Below are positions 56,362 through 64,000 of a DNA stretch of 64,000 bases, piece after piece. Source of the DNA: Mastigamoeba balamuthi. Lineage: Eukaryota > Evosea > Mastigamoebida > Mastigamoebidae. A program made the translations under genes and the position numbers. Location of the stretch: positions 507,779-571,778 of the forward strand of contig CACRSC010000015.1 of the NCBI GenBank assembly GCA_902651635.1. Direction: 5' to 3'. Below the pieces are notes generated by a model that worked only from the letters and a program-made list of their open reading frames with translations, was not told the DNA's origin and searched no databases. Position 1 is the first letter of the stretch. The number at the start of each line of letters is the position of its first letter.

Positions 56362-57308
56362 CTAAACAACAAAGCAGCCCGCCATATGACGGGGAGTGTA
56401 GGGCCTGGGGTCCTGCAGGTGCTTGTAGATTGTCCCCCAGTGCAAGACGCTCTGCCTCAGAACCTCCACTCCCGCGAGCGTGACGCAGCTGGTCTGTGAG
56501 GAAGGTCGGCAGGTGAACAATGCAGCACCACGGAGGGGGGCTTACCTCGAGGTATGTCACGCGGGCTTTGTTTTTCTTTGCGAACTGGATCGCCTGAGTT
56601 CGCTGCTGCGGAATGGCTGTCACCAAGTCCGCCTTGTTCCCAACAACGATCGTTCTGCACTCGGCCTTTGATGCGCACTTGGCAGCCCCCAGAACGCTCT
56701 GCCAGTAGTCTGGCGCATTGGACGACAGGTCCATTCTGCACACCCGTCAGTACAGCCCGAGAGTGGCAGGCGTGGGCGCTCACACGACGATCCACACGTG
56801 CGTCCTGTTGAGGAACACCGGCATCGGCTCCGGGGCCTCGTACACCTCAGGGCACACAGCGCACCCCAACGTCCTGGCGTAGCATCCACCCAGATCTGTG
56901 CTCGGCAGAGGTCACCCGACACCGACCCCGAGCGAGCACAGTGGGACGCGTACCCAGTGGGCCCACCACCTCAGCCTCGGCCGGCGAGCCGAACTTGAGA
57001 GCGGCGACCAGCGACGTCTTCCCGGCAGATGCTGGGCCGGCGACGACGAGCTTGACGGGCACCGGCTGCCTGAAGTTCATGTACGAGGCGATCCAGGGCC
57101 AGAGGGGGTCGCCGTCGGGCGGGGCGACCAGGGCGGTGTTCTCGCGGTTGTGCCTGCGGGACAGCTCGGGGCCGCACACGCGGTACGCCCGGCGGCACGT
57201 CCGCGAGAGGCTGTACAGCGCCGCCGTGTCCGACGAGGACGCGAGCAGCGCGATGCACGTGTCGGTGGCGAGGAAGCCGTCCTCCTCCTTCCGAAGAGCG
57301 CCGCCCAT
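56362..57308 (-). CDS. Small GTPase-like protein with F-box-like N-terminus
   Basis: Four exons (56954-57308, 56784-56895, 56546-56735, 56362-56493; introns 58, 48 and 52 nt) give 262 residues. Residues 1-80 include a helical F-box-like stretch (ATDTCIALLASSSDTAALYS, LSRTCRRAYRV). Residues about 85-262 read as a Ras-like GTPase: G1 GPASAGKTS, DLGG as a possible G3, VWIVVMDLS, G4 GNKAD, and G5 ETS assembled across the last splice site. G2 and G3 are not typical, with an insert containing several Cys (LGCAVCPEVYEAPEP). The C-terminus (GCFVV) ends near a Cys but is not a clear CaaX box. Not assignable to Rab, Arf or Rho by eye. Confidence 0.65.
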
Positions 57309-57776
57309 CACAGCCCGTTCAAATAAGCTTCCACGGGAAAAAGTGGAAAATGGACCGGAAGCAAATCTCCAGAGCAGAACAACAGAACGGGGGCACAGTA
57401 TTTCGGGCCTATTCAACTGTGTGCGCAGAGAGAACTATGGTTACAAGTGAATGGGTGGCTCGCCCGACCAGCAAGACCAGATTTTCTTGCTCCTTCTGTG
57501 TCCCGATTGCCGATGAGAGAGCCTACAACATTACTCTGGCAATTGAGTGGAGCAGCAAAACCACGGCACCAGCCTGGCGTTGTATTGCATTGCTAGCATG
57601 TCCACGTGGTAGCTCTAGACCCCTCCCAATGTTCCACCAAAAGCTATCAGACATCTTGGAGAGGCTGAACAGTACCGGAGCAGAGCACAAACCACTAACG
57701 TTGTGTTCTCGAGCAGACCAAAAACCGGGGAGAACTGGCCTACTTGCGCGGTCGGGGGTTGTTTTGCATGCCTTGT
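57309..57776. other. Intergenic region
   Basis: About 470 nt between the 5' end of the GTPase gene and the 3' end of the ankyrin-like gene, both minus strand. Lower GC than the exons. No conserved coding frame, RNA gene or repeat seen. Confidence 0.4.
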
Positions 57777-58901
57777 TTACTGCAAGAGGAACGGCGGCTG
57801 TGAGAGCAGACAGATAACCTCGTCGCTTCCCGCCTCCTTCGCAAGGTCCAGCGCGCTCTTGCCGTTGTCGCCGCACTGCAGAGCGTCCTCTCTTCCCAGC
57901 GAGTACGGCGGTCCGGAGAGGACTCTGACGGCGTCGGCGTGGCCCCGCTGGCACGCCCACCGCAGCGCGCAGTTGAGCTCCTGCCGCGCATCGGCCCCGC
58001 CCAGAGCGTAGGGCTCGCCGGCCAGCACGGCCAGCACGTCTGCGTGCCCTCGGTAGCACGCGCCGCGGACGCAGGCGCTCGACCTCGCGCGGGCGTCCTC
58101 CGCGCCCAGCGACCACGGCGGCAGCGACAGCAGGCGGACAGTGCTCGCGTGCCCGTTGCTGCACGCCCAGAGCAGCGCCTCGTTGTCCTCGGCCCTCGCG
58201 TCGTCGCCCCCGAGGCCGTATGGCGCCTCCGACAGCGCCCGCACGACGTCGTCGGCACCGGCCCCGCACGCCAGCCGCAGCGCCTGGCAGCCGCCCCTGC
58301 GCGCGTCCCCGCCCACCAGGGAGAAGGGCGGCCGCGCGAGCTCGCGGACGGCGTCGGCGTGGCCGAGCTTGCAGGCGACGGGCAGCAGCGACGGGGCCTC
58401 TGAGCGCGCGGCCGCGGGGTCGACCGCTCCGGCGAGGCGCAGCAGCGCGGGCATGCCGAGGGCGCAGGCGATGCGCAGCGCGTCGGGGGCCTCGACCTCG
58501 CCGAGCCCGAGGCAGGTGCCGTCGAGCGGCAGCGACTCGAGCTCGAGCTGCACCGCGCGGTCCCTCCGCGCCGCCGCGTGCGCAAAGCACGCCCACAGCG
58601 CGACGGCGCTGGCGTCGCGTGCGCCGGCGCCGCTGCGCGCGAGCGACGCGAGGAGGTCCGCCAGGGGCGCCTCGCAGAGCGCGCGCACGGCGCAGGCGTC
58701 CGAGAGCGAGCAGGCGGAGCAGAGGGCGTCGAGGAGGGGGGGCAGCAGGTGGCGGGTGCGCTGGCGGGCGCGGGCCAGGCAGCGAGCGGCGAGGGCGCGC
58801 GGGAAGGCGAGAGAGAGGGCGACGAGGTCGCGAGGACGTGCCAGATGCGGCACGACGTGGTCCCGTAGCAGAGCAGCCGAGACGGCACCCTGCTCGCACA
58901 T
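57777..58901 (-). CDS. F-box/ankyrin-like repeat protein
   Basis: A single exon of 374 residues from an ATG at 58901. The N-terminus (LLRDHVVPHLARPRDLVALS, LAFPRALAARCL) resembles an F-box. From about 160 on there are repeats of about 37 residues: ALRLACGAGADDVVRALSEAPYGLGG, ALLWACSNGHASTVRLLSLPPWSLG, CVRGACYRGHADVLAVLAGEPYALGG, ALRWACQRGHADAVRVLSGPPYSLG. These are ankyrin-like helix pairs with an unusual PP(Y/F/W)SLG-type loop. The closing unit KSALDLAKEAGSDEVICLL is a classical ankyrin repeat. Likely a substrate adaptor of an SCF-type ubiquitin ligase, by family analogy. Very GC-rich and without introns. Confidence 0.75.
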   Translation of the reverse strand: MCEQGAVSAALLRDHVVPHLARPRDLVALSLAFPRALAARCLARARQRTRHLLPPLLDALCSACSLSDACAVRALCEAPLADLLASLARSGAGARDASAVALWACFAHAAARRDRAVQLELESLPLDGTCLGLGEVEAPDALRIACALGMPALLRLAGAVDPAAARSEAPSLLPVACKLGHADAVRELARPPFSLVGGDARRGGCQALRLACGAGADDVVRALSEAPYGLGGDDARAEDNEALLWACSNGHASTVRLLSLPPWSLGAEDARARSSACVRGACYRGHADVLAVLAGEPYALGGADARQELNCALRWACQRGHADAVRVLSGPPYSLGREDALQCGDNGKSALDLAKEAGSDEVICLLSQPPFLLQ

Positions 58902-58920
58902 CTCAGGGGGGGGACGGAAT

Positions 58921-59084
58921 AAAGATAATATCTGATAGACCGATAAATCTGCTCGACGCCCGCGAGCACTCGCACGACTCCGCAGAGACCGCCAGATCGC
59001 GCAGGTCGAGGAACTCCTGCCAGTCGCGCTGCTGTTGCTGTAGTCAGCTGAAATTCTCAGATATATTTTATGAGATATTTGTGC
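58921..59084. promoter_or_regulatory. Divergent promoter with GATAT elements
   Basis: GATAATATCTGATAG at 58924-58938 sits just upstream of the ankyrin-like gene; CAGATATATTTTATGAGATATTTG at about 59058-59081 sits about 60 nt upstream of the PB1-NTPase-nuclease gene. Confidence 0.45.
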
Positions 59085-59138
59085 TTTCTCGCGCGCTGGG
59101 GAAGTACTTCAGTTCATTTGGTGAAGGGCTCATTGCGA

Positions 59139-62100
59139 ATGAGTGCCAAAGCCGCGTACACACTCAAGTTGACCGTGGATCCCGGGGGCGAGATCCGCCG
59201 CGTGCCCGTACCCGCGCTCGTCTACGACGACGTCCGCTCGCGCATCGCGTCGTGGCTCGTCCCGGCCCGCCTCGTCGCCATCAAGTACATCGACGAGGAA
59301 GGCGTGCGGGCCCCTCCCATATCGCGAAACTCATCGGAAAATGGTTTTGAGAACTAATTGTCGTTTTCATACAATTTTTGTCGTGGCGGCGACCGCCCCC
59401 CACCCGTAGGACAAGGTGACGGTCGCCTCGCAGGAGGAGCTCGAGGCCGTCCCGGTCAGCGACATCCGCATCGTGCGCCTCATCGCCGGTTCGTTTTCCC
59501 CCCGGCGCATTCCCCGTTTCGCGATTCAGTTGATTCTGTCGCAACAGGCATTTCCCCCTAATATCTCGCGCAGTGGTGGTCGAGCCCGCCGCTTCCGCTG
59601 CCGTCGCGTCTCTTCCCACGAGTGACGGTGCGCCGCTGCTTTGCTCTCGGGGCTCTCGTTTCTTCCGGATGGGTAAAGTCCCCAAAGGCCGTGTTTGATT
59701 TGACGCGCAAATCAAGGTCTGCTGGCCCCCCCCTCCCCCGGCATGGGGGTTGCTCTGGCTTGAGTATATCTCCGCCGTAGCTTCCAATTACGCCATGCGC
59801 ACTTTGTGTGCGATCGTACCAAATCTGCTGACCCTTGCTGCGCTCTCTGTGCCCTACCCCCGTCGCAGGCGCCGGCCTCCCCGTCGCCGCTCTCGGTGCC
59901 CAGCAACCGCGAGGTTCGGTCCCAGCTCGGGCGCAGAGAGCTTGGCCACAGTCCAACCGATTCCTGCAGTGTTCGCGAAGACCGCCGACGGCATCCGCGA
60001 GTTCATCCAGTACGTCGTGGCCAACCCCGAGGCGGTCCAGGCGAGGTTCCCCAACCTGACCGTGCGCGAGGGCGGTGGCGACAAGACGCCGGGAGAGGCG
60101 CGCTTCGCGAGCCAGGCGTTCGCGTTCGCGGAGATGGTAGGGCGAGACGATGCGCTGCGCATGCTGCTGAGCGACTACCGCAGCCGGTTCGACGGCCTCC
60201 GGGACCTCGACCTGCCCGCCCAGTTTGGCACCCTGCCTGGCCCCTCGGACTGCCGCCGCCTCAACAGAGCGTTCGCGGCAGCTGCAGCGCCCGGCGCTGG
60301 CAAGACGCGTTTCGTGCACGAGCTGGGCCGACTGGGCGGCAGGCGCCTGGCAGAGCTCCTGGGCGTCGAGCAGGGCAGCGAGGAGTTCCAGGACGAGAAC
60401 GGCTTCGCACAGTCTGTTGAGCGGTGGCAGGTCCTTCACGTGACGTACAACTCGACAACGTCCCTGACGGACGTGGAGCTCCCGGAGAACCAGATGGCCG
60501 CGCTGGCTGCGCGCATGCTCTACGACTACCTCTTTGCGCCGCTCAGGATGGGCGCGCTTTGGAGCTTCTTCATCCTCGCCGCGAGCTGCTTCGGAAGCAG
60601 CACGCCAATCCCGGACCTGCACCCGGGGGACGTCCTGCAGGCGGTGTTCAGGCACTCGGGCAGGAAGAGCATGCTCCTGACGGTCGACGAGACAAGAGTG
60701 GCCCGCAACCCGGTCGACCTGGCGCGTACCGTCGTCGAGCTGCAGGACCAGTTCTCGCTCCCGGGCGTAGCGATGCTGTACACGTTCATCACGTCGATCA
60801 ACATCCTCGACCCGGCGCTCTTCTCGGACAAGTCCTCCCGCGGCGCCACTACCGTCCCTCTCGGGGGCCTGAGCGAGGAGATGGCACAAGCGCTTTTCTT
60901 CAAGGAGTTCCCCGCGCTGGATAGGATCGGCGTCTACCGCTGCGCTGTGGCGGATGCGGGCGGGCACCCCAGGACCCTGGAGGGCGTCAGGATAGCCGCC
61001 AAGGCCCTCGGGGAGAGAGCGACGTACGTGCAGATCGCGAAACGCGTCAAAGAGGCGCTCTTGAGAGACGAGCGAATCGAGTGGCTGACGGTGCCGATGA
61101 TCAGAGCCGCCTTCCTGGCGCGCTCGATGGGGCCCAGCAGCGTGATCGGCTCTGAAAGGGTCGAGGACCTCATCGCGAGCGGGTTCTTCGACAACTCCGC
61201 CTCGGGCAGCGGCAGCGACAGCGCGGATATCGTCCCGCGCATCTCGATGCTGCGCATGTGGGTCTGGGCGAGGTTTGTGCTGAACTGCGTGCAGTCGCGT
61301 GTCACAGAGGAGAAGAGGGCGGTGGCAAGCGCGATCGACAAGATGTTGGACCAGAGCGCGTGGCAGGACCCAGTAAATGGCCACGCCTGGGAGTGCTTCG
61401 TCGCGCAGCACCACGCTCTGATGCAGAGGTTCCTGTGCGGGGAGGCCGCCACGGAGTGGGTGCCACTCAAAGACTACCTCCGTGGCGCGCTACTCGGAAG
61501 CGCAATCGTCTCGCTGCAGATCGAGCTATTCAGGGACGTTCGCTTCATCGACAAGACCACTGAGTTTTTCCTCGACGGGACCGAATGGGTGCCTGGCCAG
61601 GTAGTACTCTTCAAGCACGAGCAGGAAGGGCACGTCATCACATATGCCCTTCTTCTCTGTGTTTTCTGACACGCCAGGTGCTCTGCATACAACACAGGTT
61701 CGAGGGCCTGTTCGTGGCGCGTGTCAGGAACGAGGACGGGTCGGGCCTGAGGATTGTGTTCTTCGTGTTCGAGTGCAAGTACACGGTCAAGAAGATAGGC
61801 CCGAATGGCAAGGAAGAGAAGCCCTCGAGAACGGACCTGGCGTCCGTGATTGAGAAGCTGCTGGGCTGCATGAAGGTCTTGGCAGGTTTCTCTTCTTCGT
61901 CACCCTCGTACTTTCACTGGCCCCTTGCTGATTCACCAGCAGGGAGGCAGTTCGTGCTGATCTTCCAGTCGAACCGGCGGGCCACGATCGAGTCAGCCGT
62001 CGAGCTTCCCGGAAACGTGGCCTTCATGGGCGAGAGCCAACTGAGCCAGTTCTGCGGCCCCTCGGTGGCGTCGCGTGTCCACCTGGGCTTGGTGCACTTG

Positions 62101-62453
62101 CATCTTTCCCTTTCCTGTCCATCCCTGACAGCATTCCATTTCCGCAGGACGTTTCCTCCGGAAGCAGCGGCAACATGCAGATGGACGAGGACGACCTGGT
62201 GGACGAGGCCAAGACAATCAAGGAGCGCGCGGAAGCTGCACGCCAGGCAATCATGGCCAAGGACGTGACGAGGATCCACAAGGCGGACCTGCTGGCCCTG
62301 GTACTGCTGTACAACCCGTCGGCGGACACGCAGTCTGGCTCGTTTGAGCACTGCCTCGAGGCCGCGTGCGCCATCCTGCACACCACGAGCAAGGAAATCA
62401 TGTGGCGCAAGAACAAGAGGCCTCACTCAGAGTGTATGGTGGCAGACGACTAA
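59139..62453 (+). CDS. PB1-NTPase-nuclease protein of the Crinkler-RHS class, intact
   Basis: Seven exons (59139-59303, 59410-59488, 59574-59627, 59904-61600, 61678-61885, 61943-62076, 62148-62453; introns 106, 85, 276, 77, 57 and 71 nt) give 880 residues with no stop. Residues about 5-82 look like a PB1/ubiquitin-like domain with the acidic DEEGDKVTVASQEELE motif spanning intron 1. A P-loop NTPase follows: Walker A APGAGKTRF (about 229-236) and Walker B SMLLTVDET (about 355-363). The C-terminal region has a PD-(D/E)xK-like core with NEDGSGLRIVFFVFECKY (E697, K699). Header, NTPase and restriction-nuclease-like domain in this order define Crinkler-RHS-type eukaryotic effectors. Known members act in nuclei of hosts or rivals, or in conflict with transposons. 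Whether this one is secreted is unclear: no signal peptide seen. Confidence 0.75.
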
Positions 62454-64000
62454 ACCGAATGGCTGGATCGTTTTGACTGAAGTTTGAGGTGTATGGCTGG
62501 TGCTTCTTTTTCCCTGTAAGCTCACGGATGAGTGCTTCTTCAGTGCTCTTGAAAAGCGGGATTTTTCACACCTATCACTCTTCAAAGAGAACATTTTCGC
62601 AGAATCAAAGGCATCAACTTTGTGTCGGCCCCCTGGGGGGTCTTTTGGCTCTGTGGTTCTGTTGCAGAGGGGTATAGCACTACATTGCTTTAGCAATTAT
62701 TGGCACTACATGCGATTCTAATCCGGTGTATAGATATTCCAAACCTCGGGTAATGCATTGCTAGTAGTACTACAGTACAAATCACAAACTAGCCCATCTT
62801 ATTTCACAATCACTTCAATTGCTAAGAATGCCAATTGGACAGATTATCGAAATATTTTGAATAACTGAAATTCATAATATTTATACCAGAATATCTGATA
62901 AAGACAAAATGTCTCTCAGAGAAACAGAGATGGGAGATATGGTTCTTGCACAACCATCCAATGGGCCCTCACTGAGGCAAGAGGTGCATTGCACAGTACG
63001 TGCACTGCAGCTGTGGAACAGCCCAACAATGGATGGATCAGTGACCAGATGGTGTTGCTTCACCTTTACCATCAAAAAGACAGAAGAGCAACAACAAAAG
63101 AAGGATAAACAAGTTCTGACCATGGTAAATTCCTTGCTCCCACACTCAGTCTCAGTCCTCCGCAAGCCCCTTCATCTTCAGGCATCACTTTTCGCTATTT
63201 ACAAGTGATTGCATGCTGTTAATGCCAAGTTTCAGACTCCTTTGTTCAAGCCTGTGTTTAAAAAGCACAGCGTGATTATGCAAGGGAAAAATCTGCAAAG
63301 AGATTAAGCAATGTATTATTTAGTAATAAGGCCACGTTCTGGCTAGAGGGACCAAAGACCAAGCATTGTCATCTTTCTGGTCATCTATTTTTAGTCAGAC
63401 AGGTTAAGTACCCCCAGAAGGTTCAGGTTTGGATGTGCTTTTCCTCACATGGGTTTGAATGGCTTCACATCTCCCAGGGGAATCTCAATTTTGATAAGAT
63501 GTGTAACAGCTATTAGAGGGCTCTTTTGCCTCAATTCATCAACTTATCAGTTTATACTTCTGAGGGCAAATCCTGCTCTAGTATGCAGTGCAGAAACAAG
63601 AAACAAGTGTCTTATGATCTTAAGAACAAGAACAAGAGCTGAACAGATAACTTTACTTAATACAGCAGCATGTGATATCACATGAGTAACATACTGAGAA
63701 GAAGATATCTGAGATCCTGATTAAGAGATATATAGCACATCTGTAGTGCTCTTTACCTGCTACCAGTTCTGGCATTTTTATCTGTTGATCTGTGTTTCCA
63801 GGTAATTGAAGGGGTTTTAGATATGAACCAGGAATTGTGTGTTTGTATGCTTTGTGTATTATCCAATTTCTCTCTGACTTATATAGTGCTAAATCTAGCT
63901 TGATCACAAGTAGCAATTTAGTGCTACATGTTTAATAAGATTGTATTATCCTTCTTTAGAAACCTTGTAGACTATCTTATAAAAATATAAAATTCTATGT
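62454..64000. other. AT-rich tail of different composition
   Basis: From about 62,470 the sequence becomes AT-rich and loses the strong GC bias, short-intron genes and GATAT-type spacing seen elsewhere. The longest open frame (62909-63208, 99 codons) has no recognisable domain and no codon bias like the other genes. I see no tRNA, telomere repeat or clear transposon. It may be a subtelomeric or gene-free region, or foreign DNA joined during assembly. Confidence 0.6.

Noticed and set aside
62909-63208. A 99-codon open frame in the AT-rich tail.
   Set aside because: Codon use and composition differ from all supported genes and no domain is seen; ORFs of this size are expected by chance in AT-rich DNA.

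Overview
This window is nuclear DNA of a gene-dense, GC-rich unicellular eukaryote. Almost every gene has short spliceosomal introns (mostly 34-140 nt, GT-AG, often with a CTAAC or CTGAC branch point just before the acceptor). Intergenic gaps are short, many gene pairs are divergent, and AT-rich GATATTTC-like elements sit just upstream of most start codons. The gene set (WASH complex subunit, COMMD3, ZFAND1/Cuz1, NTF2, RBM39, WDSUB1, calcineurin A) is broadly eukaryotic. WASHC2 and COMMD3 argue against land plants and typical fungi; I cannot name the species. Exon models come from reading frames across GT-AG boundaries and conserved motifs; every model given as complete has a coding length divisible by three.

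Layout. 1-7.5 kb: a membrane-anchored methyltransferase-like protein at the window edge, a sphingosine/lipid kinase, a coiled-coil protein, a short Crinkler/RHS-type copy that looks broken, and an isochorismatase-fold hydrolase. 7.7-12.6 kb: WASHC2 (FAM21) and COMMD3, head to head over about 107 bp. 12.7-18.7 kb: three tandem OFA-type major facilitator transporters. 18.8-27.1 kb: an orphan, ZFAND1, a methyltransferase, a PH-domain adaptor and a BAR-like polyglutamine protein. 27.5-37.9 kb: a Cys-rich membrane protein, a secreted LamG/PSI protein, an orphan, NTF2, a four-RPEL actin-binding protein, calcineurin A and RBM39. 38.1-46.2 kb: an acidic orphan, WDSUB1, an orphan, a Sel1-repeat protein, a LEA_2-type membrane protein and a multi-pass membrane protein. 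46.4-57.3 kb: a receptor-like protein with exon-encoded Cys repeats, a TPR/beta-trefoil protein, a PX-PH-SH3-myotubularin fusion and a GTPase with an F-box-like N-terminus. 57.8-62.5 kb: an F-box/ankyrin-like protein and an intact PB1-NTPase-nuclease gene of the Crinkler-RHS class. 62.5-64 kb: an AT-rich tail of quite different composition with no gene I can support.

Themes. Several genes concern endosomal sorting, phosphoinositides and actin: WASHC2 and COMMD3 (CCC complex), the PX-PH-SH3-myotubularin fusion, the lipid kinase, the RPEL protein, the BAR-like protein and the trefoil protein. The most unusual items are the intact PB1-NTPase-REase gene, the myotubularin fusion, the WASHC2/COMMD3 divergent pair, the repeat-per-exon genes, the tRNA-like 3' half in a COMMD3 intron and the compositional break at the right end.
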